Assembly (NCBI GenBank): GCA_021399435.1
Contig: JAJTUP010000015.1
Span: 1-64,000 of the forward strand
Origin: Diaporthe sp. PMI_573
Taxonomy: Eukaryota > Ascomycota > Sordariomycetes > Diaporthales > Diaporthaceae
DNA length: 64,000 nucleotides
Direction of reading: 5' to 3'
Part shown: positions 1-12,506 of the stretch, piece after piece
Numbering within the stretch: position 1 is the stretch's first letter
Layout of the letters: the number at the start of each line of letters is the position of its first letter
Translations under genes and position numbers: made by a program
The notes under the pieces: generated by a model
Told to the model about the DNA's origin: nothing
Seen by the model: the letters and a program-made list of their open reading frames with translations, nothing else
Databases searched by the model: none

Positions 1-2692
1 CCCTTCTTCTTAAGAGGTAGTTACTAGGCTTATTTAAATATACTATTCTATGCCGTCTTTAGAAACTAAGCTTTACTTATTCTGCAATATATTAATTGTT
101 CCAGTTACTAAGTTAACAGGGTTTGCCTAGTAAACCTAGCTAGTAATCTAATCTATCTAAGGGTTATTTTTCCTTAACTAAGGTATTTCTAGAATTAACT
201 AATATTTTGCCGTCTTAGTAATATTAAATGTAAGTTACTCTATATAGTTACCGATCTAGACTAAAAGGGGATTAGTCTTTTTATTAATAATTTTATTGCT
301 ATAAGTTACTGCTATTTTATCTACTGCATTAAGTCTATAGGGTTTCTTTTTCTTATTTCAGTAGAGGTAGTATTTGTTAATTATTTTTAGAAATATAAAG
401 TTTCTTTGTACTTTATTATTAATAAGTACCCAGTACTTATATGTCTTAAGTTCTACAGAAATCTTTAGATATCGGTAATTATTTTCTCTATTAGTTATAC
501 AGAGAGATCTTTATATTTATTGTATAGCCGCCCGAGGCTTATTTAGGGCTGGCCTTATCTATTTTTTATTATTTAGTTCTTAACTAGGATTCCTTTAAGT
601 TGTTAGATAGATTCTCTTGTAAGACCTTATATTATACAGAGTGCCTATACTGTTATAGTGAGGTCTTTAGATTCTATATCTTTCTTGCTAAGTAGTAATA
701 TTGTATTAGATTAGTTTCTTTAGTACTAGTCTTATAGTTTAAGCTTAAGGTATATTTAGCAATTTGTCTATAGGTATTGTTATTATAGGCTGGGGTTATG
801 TAGATATCTAAACGGGTAGTTAAAGTAAAGTTATACTATTTCTACTATTTTCTAGCGTTTAGAAAAGAAGTCTTTCCTAACCTTACTGATATAATAGGTA
901 CTGTATTGGTTAAAGATATATAAAGTCTATAATATTTCTCTGTATTGTAAGTATTGTAGGTATATATAAGGGTTGTCTAGCGGAAAATGTACTGGAGGCA
1001 TTGCTGGAAGTCTATCTTGTTTTGCCGCTAGTATTGTGTCTTTTTCTTATTCTGGGACTATAATTTGTATAATGCTAGTTTTAGGTGCTACTGGGGGTGC
1101 CTTGCCTATATATTAATAGGGGTTCTAGTTGCTTAAGTCTAGAGGTACTGTTATATTAGTACCTACTGGTATGTAAAGAGGCTTCTGTTTTGTAACGGCA
1201 AGCGTTTTGCTTTTGGTAATTTTCTTAAGAAACCATTCTTAGTTGTTTTATTGCTTTTATATATAGCATAGCTGTTATTATAATATATTGTTTAGCTTAG
1301 TAAGGCGTGCTTTCTGTTTTCTTTGGTATGGTTAAGCGTATTTTAAATAAGGCCGGATAGCTTTTATTAGATTGTTTCTCTAGGTTTTAGCGTAAATTTC
1401 TATATATTAAGGGAGTTTTGTAATATGCCTGCAGGCTAGAGGTTGCAGACCTCTTTCTTGGTTATATTAGGTGAGGGGTTACTGGTAATTTTAAATAGGA
1501 TTTGTCTTTTGTCTATATCTTGTTTTAGGTAGATTTGGCATTAGTTGTATACTGCGGTATTATATAGGTAGTATGTTGTTATAATTTCTTGCTGAGTCCT
1601 AGATTATGGTAGTTTCTTGTTGGTTTAGGAGGCTATGTTGGCTTGCCTAGAGCCTTTAGGTATAGGCTTCTAGTCTCTTCTCTTATTGCTGCGGTATTTA
1701 TGTATAAAGTATCCTTTCTTTCCGTAGTTATAATATTTAATATCTTTCTTATCTTTATATTGTATGGTATTAAGCTCTATAGGGCCTACATGTTGTCCCT
1801 ACTGGGTTAGGTTGTTGCGGTTATATTTTTTTTTGGTATTGGGCCTGTTTCTCTAGTTGTGTTAGAATAGTCTAGGGTTAATACTATGTTTTTTCTGGCG
1901 TCTTTTGTAGAGCCTATTGTTAAGTTTAATGGCTAGCTTAATGTATTATAGAAAGTTATTGGGTTTGTTGTGTCTAGCTAACTTGTTTTTTATATTTTCT
2001 TTTAGTCCTTGGTAGAATATAAAGATCTTGGTTTTATATGTAGAGTTAATTTGGGCGTGGATTTGTTGAAATTCTGCTATATAGGCTAAGGCTGGGCCCT
2101 TTTATTATAGTTTTGATAACTCCTTTTTAGCCTATTGTTTTTTGTTGGGATTTTAGAATAGGGCTTAGAAAGCATTTTTATAGTTCTTGTATTTGCTAAA
2201 TATTTTCTAAGGCTTCTGCTAGTATTTTTTAAATTCTTTAGTATTAATAAAGTCTGTAAGGTATAGTTTAAACTAGGCGAGCGCTCTTTCTTTAAGGAAC
2301 GAGGCTATATATATAATTTGTTTCTTATCTACCTAACTGTCTATATAATTAAAATGCTAGTAGGCCCTAACTTGGGTAAGGTAAGGCTGTAACTAGCCTG
2401 GGGTATTATTGTATAGGGTTGGGCTGTTAAGCCTAACACTTTCTTTGGTTGGAATTGGGGTGTTAATAATAGTGGCGGCAACTCTAAGGGTGGTGACCTC
2501 CTTAAGGTTTTCCATTTCCTCATTCTGTTTGGCCTGCCTATTTATAAAGGTACAGAGGCAATTAACCTCGCTAACTAGCTCCTAGAGCTATTTATTAGTT
2601 ATCCTGCCGGTATTATTATTATTGTTACTAGAGCTGTTGTTAATAGCGTCGTCTAATTCCTGCAGAAGGTTATTATTTCTAAATCCAGACAT
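1..2692 (-). pseudogene. Relict gag and start of pol of element A
   Basis: Translation on the minus strand from the ATG at 2,690-2,692 gives a Ty3-like gag amino terminus rich in Asn and Ser, followed by a hydrophilic region, with frequent in-frame TAG/TAA. The longest stop-free piece is at 2,341-2,523 (60 residues). The left part, 1 to about 900, corresponds to the protease and pre-RT region of the sister elements. It cannot encode a functional protein. Confidence 0.7.
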
Positions 2693-2758
2693 TGTAAAGA
2701 ATAGTGTGTAATATTGCTCAAAGTCCGCGTTATAATGTATAAATAAGAGTAGTTAAAA

Positions 2759-3225
2759 TATAATAATTAAGGTTTTCTGGGTCCTCTAAACCAAGAGATC
2801 GGGTTTATGTCCAAGATATATAACAAGGCGGTTAATTAAGCAATAGGGTTTCTAACAATAATCATAAGCTAATAAAAGCTATTTAGGGTAAATACTTAGA
2901 TTAACTGCTAAAGAGCTGTCTTAAGCTAATGCTATCTACTGATAATAAGCGTGTCTATATAGTCTATCTCTTTAGCCTGGCTTAGTTGGATTATATCTTG
3001 AGCCGTCTGATCTATGGATGGGATCAGGCTGGATCAGTGTTGAGCCTTACTAATCCTTGGATTAGGAGGGATTAGTCCTGATCCTCTCTGATCCATTAGG
3101 TAAGCAGGTTACGTGCCTTGGGGGCTGTGTCTTTTGTGCCTCTTGCCTGGCCGGGAGCGCGGCCTAGTGGAACCTGTTCCACTACAGAACCAACCGTTGG
3201 TCCTATTTCTGTCAGGGTCGTGACA
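2759..3225 (-). repeat. 5' LTR of element A (467 bp)
   Basis: On the minus strand it starts TGTCACGACCC and ends TTATTATA (probably TTATTACA before mutation). It has exactly the same length as the solo LTR at 34,518-34,984 and aligns with it throughout. It is followed on the minus strand by the gag leader. This is the least mutated LTR of the family in the window, with GC-rich U3 sequence retained. Confidence 0.85.
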
Positions 3226-3339
3226 TCCAGCGGCTGCCCTGATTGGCCAAAGGGTTTATATATAATAGATTAGTCAGCTAGATTAGTTAGCGCTTCTAGC
3301 CAATATTTAGGTAGGGGCTTTGGCACCTACTAAGGGTAG

Positions 3340-3822
3340 TGTTAAAAACACCTAGATTAAGGGCAGAGGGCTAAGGGTAGAGGGACATAGTAAGGCTGTA
3401 GTTAAGATATTCTTCAACACCTCACAGAGAACAAATTCAAGGAAGGAGGAGGCAAGCTAGGTGTAGGAGGGAAAAAGTTGATCTGACTGGAGAACTAACT
3501 ATCTATCTGAGAGGAAAAGGCTAGGTATATATACATAGAAGGTTCGGACCTTCGGAGAGGTATATTCCTCCGACGGAGAGAATAATGACTCGAGAAAAAC
3601 AGGGGCTAGAAAGAGAAATGGGAAAGGGTGGAAGGAATAACTCTGATAAGAAGATTCTGCCAAGCTAGGCTAGCTGGTTTCTCCACTTATATCTAGAGGC
3701 TTGCATAGATAGCCTATTCTTTCTGAAGGAGGCGGATAGGGGCTGAGGGAGGCTGGAAGGGCTTTGAAGAGGCTGAAGGAGGCTGAAGGGGTCTGGGGGT
3801 CTGAAGGAGGCTGTTTATAACA
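3340..3822 (+). repeat. LTR-like block with TG...CA ends (483 bp)
   Basis: It starts TGTTAAAAACA and ends TGTTTATAACA. The ends are inverted copies of each other (10 of 11 bases) with canonical TG/CA termini. The next bases, GGTAGCCAGAAAC, look like a primer-binding site. Inside are a GC-rich palindromic stretch (about 3,540-3,585) and a purine-rich array built on GGCTGAAGGAG (about 3,725-3,812). No second copy was found in the window, so LTR identity is an inference. It could be the 5' LTR of an internally deleted element that keeps only the gag fragment to its right. Confidence 0.4.
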
Positions 3823-3859
3823 GGTAGCCAGAAACAATACACAACACCACTACCAAATT

Positions 3860-4335
3860 AAAGCTATTTACAGCCACTTTGGTACCCTTTAAGTAATTAC
3901 TCGTTTACATGCCCAACTAATAGAAACCTTAAAAACTATTAAAAACCTTAAAATTAGCTAAATTTAGACTAGTAACTTATATAATAATAACTAACCTTAA
4001 TACTAATAAAAATATAACAGTACTATAATAGACACCTATATAGATTCTATAAAACTTAATATAATGTAATATAAGCTAACTAGCAAAAAATATTATAACT
4101 ATAAAAAACCAAAATACTTTACTAGAAACCATTAATAGCCTAAGAAATAATAGAAGCTAGTTTTAAATAAATAATAATAGGTTAATATAACCTAACAATA
4201 AGAACTATACAAATAGTATAGCTACTTGTTTAACAAATAATATTCAATATCTAATCTACCCTAATAAATAGAAACCAGAAAATTTAGACAACCCCCTACC
4301 TATTTTAAAGTAAGTAGTAGATACTAATAAACAAT
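3860..4335 (+). pseudogene. Fragment of Ty3-type gag (zinc-knuckle end), RIP-mutated
   Basis: This stretch aligns with 6,260-6,805 of element D. It includes the mutated CCHC zinc knuckle (KKYYNYKKPKYFTRNH, where an intact knuckle would carry three cysteines) and the downstream segment that matches D near 6,718-6,800. The reading frame has many TAA/TAG. The amino-terminal part of gag is missing, and nothing of pol follows. It is a fragment of a relative of D, not part of D itself, whose LTR begins only at 5,094. Confidence 0.6.
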
Positions 4336-5088
4336 ATAAATGTTAAATAGGCTCTATACGTACGTATATATTGTTAGACAATTGGGTTTGGTTGGTTGAT
4401 TCTTACTTATTCCTCTAACTAAGAGAGAAGGGAGACCTCTACACAATGGGCACAATATGTATGCCCATGCCAAGGCGGTCTAATTAGTTATCCCTTTAGT
4501 AACAAAGCAGAGCGTATGGCTGTGCTAGATACTATTTTAATACTGGCAATCTTTTTCTTGGTAAGTGCCATATGCCTACGGCCTGATTATACAAGCAGGT
4601 TAAACTGCTTGTATACAGTAGTTTTTAAAAGAAGGTTTTTTTTTTCGAGCTTCTAATGTAGGCAGGTTGTGCTGCCTTTTCCTTTGTTTTCCATACAAGC
4701 CATAATTGCGCCGTACGTGCCTAAAAAGCTACCCTTTTTAAACCCTCCCTTTTATACAAAAAAGATCTTCTCAAGGAAGGGCCACGAGGGCTGCCTTCTA
4801 AAGGTGGTAACTTACTTACTTAAGTTTATTATACTGGTGGTAGGTGTGCTGACTGATTGCTGGGGTATTATATACCTTTAAGGCCTTTGCCTGCTTCCTT
4901 TTCTTTGCTTCCCTTTCTTCTTCCCTCTTTAACATACAACACATATACATATATACATACTACTATATGTTGTTATATGCTTTTTGAGTCAAACTTTAAA
5001 CCAAACTTCTCGATCTCTTTAAATAATGGCAAACACCTAGCCTTAATTTGGCAGCATGTTTGTTAATAACTTTAATAGAGTAAACTAT
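4336..5088. other. Weakly mutated left flank of element D, no recognised gene
   Basis: About 750 bases with higher GC than the surrounding transposons. Two overlapping stop-free stretches on the plus strand (4,669-4,881 and 4,857-5,066; 70 and 69 residues) resemble nothing recognised and are low-complexity in places. Before element D inserted, this sequence was continuous with 12,512 onward. Confidence 0.4.
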
Positions 5089-5093
5089 CTAAG

Positions 5094-5577
5094 TATTATA
5101 AACCAACACATTGGCACTAAAGAAACCCATTAGGGAAACCCAGACAACCCGAATTAAACGCCATAACGCCTACCCCGCAGTACTAGTTAGCAGGGTTACA
5201 GAAACACGCTAAGACCCAGGATTAGAGTCAGACTTGCCAGGCTTAATTACAAGCCCAGCAAGCAAACTTAACAATCCACCTATTAAGCTATACACCAAAA
5301 ATTACAGGCTTGCCTTACAAGCTAGCAAGCCACTAAAGAGTTAAAATATATAAAAACATAGTCATTACTATAGTAGATAGCTTTTATAAAACAGACTCTT
5401 TAATCATTAATCTAAGTATTTAATTTAGCGACTAAATAGCCTTACAGCTAGTAATTATACTTATAGAATCATTATATCTTACACTAAACAGTTAAGTATT
5501 ACCTCTACGCTATATTGCTAATATAAACCCTATAGATTACCTACTAAATCCTATAAAGGTTTAGTATAATTATTATA
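5094..5577 (+). repeat. 5' LTR of element D (484 bp)
   Basis: Starts TATTATAAACC and ends ATTATTATA. It aligns end to end with the LTR at 12,023-12,506, with differences that are mostly transitions. The left target duplication CTAAG immediately precedes it. Confidence 0.9.
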
Positions 5578-5639
5578 TTTTAATAACTCTTATTTAGTAT
5601 AGCTATATAGTTACTAACTATACAATATTAAGATACAAT

Positions 5640-6810
5640 AGTATCTTAAACTCTAGCCTTCTCTAGTATTAGTAATAATAACGCCTAAAATACGGCAGCC
5701 TAGATTATAGCTCTCTAGCAGAAAGTTAATCTTCTCTATACAGCCTAGCAGGCCAGAGCCTATAAGATAGACAAGCCTGGCCCCTATAAAGAAGAAAAGA
5801 AAACCCTTTAGAAATTCCTTACCTAGTACCAAGCCTACTTTAAGTACTATTACCTCCAGTTTAACACCTATTATAATAAAATCATCTTTACTAGATACTG
5901 GCTTAAAGGTAACACGCTTATATAGTTTAAACCAACTCTTAGGAACTATTTAGAACATAAAGAACATAATTAGGATAATAATACCAAAAAGATCTTTAAA
6001 AGCTTTAACTACTTTAAACAAACTCTTAAAGATACTTTTAAAGACCTAGATAAGAAAAGGTCTGCAAAAAAAATATAAACTTATAAAACTTAAGCAAGAA
6101 AGGTTAACCTCTAAATATATAGTATACTTTAAATAACTTACTACCTATATTAGTTTAAAAAAAACACGCTTATAAGCCAGTTCTATAAAAAACTAAAGAA
6201 GAATATTAAAGATAAAGTTTCTAAGATAGATTAGCCTAATAACTTTACTAAGTATATTGCTATAGCCATATATATTAATAATTAACTATTTAAATAACAA
6301 TAAAAATAAAATTACAAGAACCCTAAAGACTATTAAAAACCTTAAAACCTACTAAATATAGGGAAGAAGTATTAATATAGCAGTAATTTCTATAATAATA
6401 ATAGATTTTAACACTAAAGAGGATATAATAGTACCGCGATAAATATCTATACAGGTCTTATAGAACTTAACGCTATATAAAGGAAACTACCTAATAAGAA
6501 ATACTATAACTGTAGAAAACTAGGATACTTTGCCTAAAACTACTGCTAACTAAAAAAATAATAGAATTCTGTCCTAAAAGGACAACAATAGGTTAATATA
6601 ACCGTATAACAAGAGCTACCCAAGTAATATAGCTGCTTACTTAACAAGCAATGCCCAGTATACCTAGAAGGCAGAACTAACTATATTTATTAAACCAATC
6701 TCTATATAGGATATCTAATCTACCCTAATAAGCAGGAACCTAGAATCTAGACAACCTATTATCTATTTCTAAAAAAGTAGTAGATACTAATAAAAAGCAT
6801 AGATCCCTTA
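5640..6810 (+). pseudogene. Relict gag of element D
   Basis: A Ty3-type gag frame. The retrotransposon gag core lies around 5,780-6,260 (a stretch reading IFKSFNYFKQTLKDTF is recognisable). A zinc knuckle follows at about 6,497-6,545, reading YYNCRKLGYFA*NYC, a mutated CCHC box in which His is replaced by Tyr. There are many TAA/TAG stops. TpG is almost absent from this strand while CpA persists. Confidence 0.7.
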
Positions 6811-6829
6811 ATTAGGCCTTTTACTTTAA

Positions 6830-9800
6830 CAATTAATACATACTATACCTTTTAGAGAAAAAAGCCTCTAAATAGTTTCTAAAAAAAACCTTAACAGAAA
6901 CAATAGTTAATAATAAAAAGACAAGAACTACTATACTATATAGTAATAAGAGATAGTAACTTAAATTACTTAAATACTAAATATATAGAAGCAGAAGACT
7001 CTTAAAATAATGCCTAAAAAAACGGCAGTTTATAGTAGACCAACTAATAACAATAAATACAAAAAGACCCTATAAAAAGCCCCAATAAAGATCTTGAGAG
7101 ATACTTAAGATACAGTATCCCTATTGCTTTAAATATTAGTACTACTAGAATTACTATTACAAAAATCTAGTTAACTTAAGTAATTAGAGAACTTAGCTAA
7201 CTACTTGAGAAGTATAAAATAGGCGACAAGCTATACCTATGGCCAGGATACCTAGAATATAAGGAAATCTCCTAAGCCTTCTATATTCAAAATCTCTACC
7301 ATACTTACTTTAGAAAAAAAGCTAAATTTAACCTATTTCCCTGACATTTTAGTAAAAAATCTATTATTAGGGTATATAAAAAAGACAAGCTCTACTACTA
7401 AAAACCTAGCAAGTATAATAAAGAAAAGATCTATACTATTCTTACCTTAAATTTCTAACTACTACTAAAATGCCTATATAATAGGTAATAATCTTAAGAC
7501 TATACCAGAATGTCCTATTTACAGGAAATATAAGCTAATAAGCTGGCACTATAATAGATAATAAAAGGACCAGGCTATAAAAACCTAGGTCTAAGCCTAG
7601 CAATAAATGAGAAACAATAATAATTACCTATAAGGAGACAATAGTTAATTATAAACCATAGATCCCTATATATAATATAAATAATTAGTTATATATATAT
7701 CTTATTACAAGTAGAAATTAATAGAAAAATATATAGTATATTTTTAAATAGTGGCGCTTAAAGTAACTTTATATTACTAAGAATTATTAATAAAAATAAG
7801 ATTCTATAGCATTAAAAGAAAGACCCCTATAAACTTAGTACTATAAAAGGCATAGAAATAGGATATAGAAATAAAGTAATTAACATAGAGACTAATTATC
7901 TACTTGTCTTAATCTAAAGATATACTATTTCTATAACTCTAGACATTATAAATATAATATAATATAAACTAATCTTAAAACTTTTATAGCTAAGAGCCAT
8001 AAATCTCTAAATTAATTAAACTATTGGCCAGATTTACTAAAATAATACTGTTTTTTTAGAAAAGAGTTATAATTAATGGCATAAAACAGAGTTTATTTAC
8101 TAAAGACAGCAGAGAAATATATTTAAATAAACCTATAGATACCTCTAGAAGTAGTTAAAGAGAGACTTAGCTTTAAGAAAATAGAGAAAAATTAAGCCAC
8201 TTAAAGACTTTAAAGAAAGGCTAAAGCCAATTAGCATACAACATAATATACAAGTAGGAAATAAAGCAATATCTCCTCTATCTATACTAGTACAGAAAGC
8301 AGAATATACTAGTAAAATTTAAACAGATACCAAAGAATTACTATAAATTTAGAAAAGTATTTTAAGAAAAACTTAATATAGGAATCCCTAAATATAGCCT
8401 GTATAATTACAAGATACCCTTATAAAAGGAAAGACACCTAGTTTTTCTAAAATCTATAGACTCAATAAAGGAAAACTTAAGATACTTAAGAAGTATTTTA
8501 ATGAAAACCTTAAAAAAGAATATATTTAATCTTTAAGATTACCAATAAAATACCCCATCCTATTTATACTAAAAAAAAATGGTAAATTATAACTTTATAT
8601 AGACTACTAATAACTAAACGATATTACTATTAAAAACTAATACTTGCTATTATTTATTAAGAAACTATAAAACTAACTTTAAGAAGCCAAATAGTTTACA
8701 GCCCTAGACTTTAAGAGAGCCTACAACCTTATCTAAATAAAGAAAGAAAAAGAATAAAAAACAGTATTTTAAATATACTATAGATACTATAAATATACAG
8801 TTATATCTTTTAGATTAACCAATATATCGGCATTATTCTAAGAAATAATTAACCAGGTTTTATATAAATATCTTAATATATTTATTATTATATATCTTAA
8901 CAATATCTTTATCTTCTCAGTATCCTTTAAAAAATATAAGAAATATATTAAATAAGTACTTTAGAAACTCTAGAATATAAATCTCTTAGTAGAACTAGAA
9001 AAGAGCTTCTTCTATATACAAAAAGTCGACTACTTTAAATATACCATTAAACCAGAATACATTAAGATATAAAAAGATAAAGTCTAAATAATTAAAGAAT
9101 GGCCAATATTAAATAACATTAAAGATATTAAAGCATTTCTAGGCTATACTAACTTCTACAGACAGTTTATTAGAAACTACAGCAGTATTTACAAGCCCTT
9201 TATAAATCTTACCAAAAAGAAACAAATATTTAAATAAACAAAAGAGACTTAAGAAATATTTAATAAAATTAAAGATAGAGTTACTAAAGATCTAGTACTT
9301 AAAGAAGCAGATTCTACTAAGGAATTTAAGATATATATAGATGCTTTAAACAATACAGTAGACAGAAAACTTACCCAAAGAGATAATTAAAAACAAGTAT
9401 ACATTATTACAAACTTTAGCAAGAAATTTAATAAACTAAAAACATACTATACTACACTAAATAAAGAATTTATAGCAATAATATATATACTTTAGAAATA
9501 GCAACATTACCTTATTAAAGCCAAGAAACAAATTAAACTCTATATAAATTATAAGAACCTAATAATCTTTACAATAACTAAATAACTTAATAAAAGATAG
9601 GTTAAATATATAGAATTCCTCTTATAATTTAATATTAGAATTATATATATAGATAGAATTAAGAATGCTTAAACAAATACTTTTAGTAAGCAGCCTAACT
9701 ACTAGAATAAGAAATTTCTTACTAAATAGACAGTCTTTAAAACCCAAAAAGACAGAAGCCTTATACTTAACTGAAAACTTAACGCTATATTTAAAGTTAA

Positions 9801-11170
9801 CACTATACTTAAAGAAATATCTATTAATTCTAAGAAACAAGATAAGTTAATTAAGAAAATATACAAAGCCCCAATATATAGACACTAAGGTATATTAGTA
9901 ATAATTAAAAAAATCCAATAAACCTACTAGATTTTAAATCTTAGACAAAAAATATAAAAAGTTATTAGATAATATAACTCTTATAATAAAAATAAAGCCT
10001 CTAGAGATAAACTATATAGACTTTTAAAGCCCCTACTAGTACCTATAACTATATAGTTATCTATTAGTCTAGACTTTATTGTCAAGCTATCTCTCTTATA
10101 AAAATCCTTAACTAAAATATTTTTCAATAATATCTTAATAGTAGTTTATAGACTAAGCAAGTATACATACTTTATACTATATAAAGAAGCCAGTACAGTA
10201 AAAGAACTTATATATATATTTTTATAAATTATTATAAATAACTATAAAATACTATACAAGATTGTATTAAATAAAGATAAACTATTTATATTAAACTTTT
10301 AAAATTTACTAATAAAATAACTTAAAGCTAAATATAAACTTTTAACAATAATATATCTATAGATAGATAGATAAATAAAATAAATTAACTAAATTGTAAC
10401 ATAATATCTTTAATACTATATTAACTAATTACAGGATAATTAGGTTAAATTACTACTATTAGCCTAGTTTGCCTATAATAGTATAACAACTAACACAACT
10501 AGATAATTACCTTTCTTTACAGTCTATAGATATAAGCCCAAGGCCTACTATAAATTATTAACAGACAATATACTAGTAAAATTGGCAAAACAAAAAGTAA
10601 CAAGAATTAGATAAATCTAGAAGAATATTTAAGATAAACTTTCTTTTATATAGAATAGAATGGCTAAATATATAAACTAGAAAAGAATTAAAAAACCAAT
10701 TCTCAAAAAGAAAGATAAAGTCTATCTTTTCTAATAAAATATTAAAACCAAGCATCCTAGCAATAAGCTTAATTATAAGAAAATCAGACTATTTAAAATC
10801 TTACAAAAACTCTCAAGCACTAATTATAAACTTTTATTACCTTAAAAAATAAGGCAATACCTAATTTTTTATATCTTATTCTTAGAATCAGCCCTATAAA
10901 ACACTAAACTTAAAATATAAATTAAAACTATTAATAAATATAACAAAGAATATAAAGTTAAGAAAATTATTAACTTATAACAATATTAGAATACTACAAA
11001 ATACCTTATTAAATAGAAGAAATACAACTTAAGCGACAATATATAGAAACTAGTTAAGAACCTTATAAGCTATAAATAACTCTTAAAGAAATATAAGGCT
11101 AAAAACTTAGCTAGATTTAAAATAAGGACAAAAGTTAAAACCAGCCCTAGAAACTATTGTTTAGAATAAA
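6830..11170 (+). pseudogene. Relict pol of element D (PR-RT-RNaseH-IN-chromodomain)
   Basis: Protease and linker occupy about 7,600-8,380. Reverse transcriptase covers about 8,380-9,050: the palm motif reads ALDFKRAYN near 8,700, and the YxDD box is degraded to YLNN at about 8,893, both aspartates having become asparagine by G-to-A change. RNase H lies near 9,300-9,600. Integrase covers about 9,870-10,620, with recognisable LSKYTYF and IVLNKDKLF segments. A chromodomain at about 10,915-11,100 retains EYKVKKII and KKYNLSDNI, which is diagnostic of chromoviruses. The frame is interrupted dozens of times by TAA/TAG. Confidence 0.85.
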
Positions 11171-11389
11171 TAATCTATAGTAAACCAATCTTAAAAAACC
11201 ACTATTAAATCTATATAATTATATGACTAGTTAATAATTAATTATTAGTCTGTTTTATTCTACCAGTTAATTGTTATAAACTAGAAGAACCACCAATAAA
11301 AACATTTTCTCTACTATTAAAAGCATATACCCCTAAAAGCTTAAATAAATTAATATTACCTCTATTTACTATAAAACTCTAATTAAAAA

Positions 11390-11950
11390 TACTAATATTA
11401 CTCCCAGTATAAAGCCATAATTCCTATATCTCTATTCTACCAAAACCAGGCAAGCTACTATAAATAACTTTAGCAAACTACTCGGCAATATACTTATGCT
11501 TAGCCTTAATCTCCTCGCCCTCCATATAGTCTAACTCCTCTAAATTTAAAAAACTATAATAAATAGCCCGCATCATTTTCTCCTGCTATATCTTCTTCTA
11601 TTTTCTTAAATATATAAGCTTCTCCTCTAGCTATTTAATCTCGTCCTCTAGCTTTTAGTACTAGGTAGAAATATATAAGAAATCTACCAAGTTGTCTAGC
11701 TTATAAACATTACACTTTAAGCATTACTGGCAAATATACTTATAGTAGCAACTTAAATCCTGCTTAGAGGCTTTATAAAACTTAACGCCGTAAGTCTTAT
11801 AGAAGATATATTTACATATAGTAACAATATTTACAATAATAGACTCTAATAAGGAATTACATTAAGCAGTCTTCTTAAAACAATAAGACAATTTTAAAAC
11901 CTAGAAACTTTTAACTCTATTTAATATAATAAATTAGAAAAGTATAATCT
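11390..11950 (-). pseudogene. Antisense relict frame: Cys cluster plus coiled coil
   Basis: Between the chromodomain and the 3' LTR, the minus strand carries a coherent frame of about 185 codons with only about eight TAA/TAG. It shows a cysteine cluster (C near VTICKYIF, then LSCYYKYICQ*CLKC), followed by a charged, heptad-like stretch (KLEDEIK*LEEKLIYLRK) and a Glu-rich segment ending near IYSSLPGFGRIE. This looks like a small zinc-binding protein with a coiled coil encoded opposite to gag-pol. Its function is unknown to me. Amino acid order and low stop density support past coding; the boundaries are approximate. Confidence 0.55.
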
Positions 11951-12009
11951 AAAAAATAGATAACATTATAGAAAGGATAACAGACAAACCTTTAAGAACA
12001 AAAGACATA

Positions 12010-12022
12010 AGAAGGGAGATAG
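12010..12022 (+). other. Polypurine tract of element D
   Basis: The purine-rich run AGAAGGGAGATAG (one T) abuts the first base of the 3' LTR. This is the expected position of the plus-strand primer in an LTR retrotransposon. Confidence 0.65.
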
Positions 12023-12506
12023 TATTATAAACCAATATATTAGTACTAAAGGAATCTATTAGGGAAACCCAGATAATCTAAATTAAATGCCATAATACCT
12101 ACCCCGCGGCACTAGTTGGCAGGGTTACAGAAACATACTAAGACCCAGGATTAAAGTTAGGCTTGCTAGGCTTAGTTACAAGCCCAGTAAATAGGCTCGA
12201 CAATCTACCTATTAAGCCACACACTAAGAATTACAGACTTGCCTTGTAAGCCAGCAAGCCATTAAAAAGTTAAAACATATAAAGACATAGTTATTACCAT
12301 AGTAGATAGCTTTTATAAAACAGACTCTTTAGTTATCAATCTAAGTATTTAGTTTAGCAACTAGATAGCCTTACAGCTAGTAATTATACTCGCAGAATTA
12401 TTGTATCTTACACTAAACAGTCAAGTATTACCTCTACGCCACATTGCTAATATAAACCCTACAGGTTACCTACTGAACCTTATAAAGGTTTAGTGTGATC
12501 ATTACA
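12023..12506 (+). repeat. 3' LTR of element D (484 bp)
   Basis: Same length as the 5' LTR. It starts TATTATAAACC and ends GATCATTACA, the CA terminus being preserved here. The right target duplication CTAAA follows at 12,507-12,511. It is less mutated than the 5' copy (CCCCGCGGCACTAG here versus CCCCGCAGTACTAG there). Confidence 0.9.

Larger units (their letters stand above)
1..3225 (-). mobile_element. Ty3/gypsy-type LTR retrotransposon A, partial, RIP-mutated
   Basis: The 5' half of a Ty3-type retrotransposon read on the minus strand. Its 5' LTR lies at 2,759-3,225, and a gag start (MSGFRNNN) follows at 2,692. The interior then runs leftward off the window, so the 3' LTR is not seen. The interior aligns by eye with elements B (plus, from 19,549) and C (minus, from 31,360), including the stretch at 1-250 that matches C around 28,620-28,860. 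The frame is broken by many TAG/TAA codons. CpA is very rare on the plus strand here while TpG is still common. The family assignment rests on the gag/LTR layout and on the reverse transcriptase recognised in B. Confidence 0.8.
5094..12506 (+). mobile_element. Complete Ty3/gypsy chromovirus D (7,413 bp), RIP-inactivated
   Basis: A full-length LTR retrotransposon on the plus strand. Both LTRs are 484 bp (5,094-5,577 and 12,023-12,506). The flanking 5-bp target duplication is CTAAG on the left (5,089-5,093) and CTAAA on the right (12,507-12,511), differing by one G-to-A change. A polypurine tract sits just before the 3' LTR. The internal order is gag, zinc knuckle, protease region, reverse transcriptase, RNase H, integrase, chromodomain. 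An antisense relict frame lies between pol and the 3' LTR. Every domain carries TAA/TAG stops, so the element is dead. Confidence 0.9.

Noticed and set aside
9622..9850. Two overlapping frames (72 and 61 residues) on opposite strands in element D
   Set aside because: They lie within the relict pol of D between RNase H and integrase and are chance survivors.
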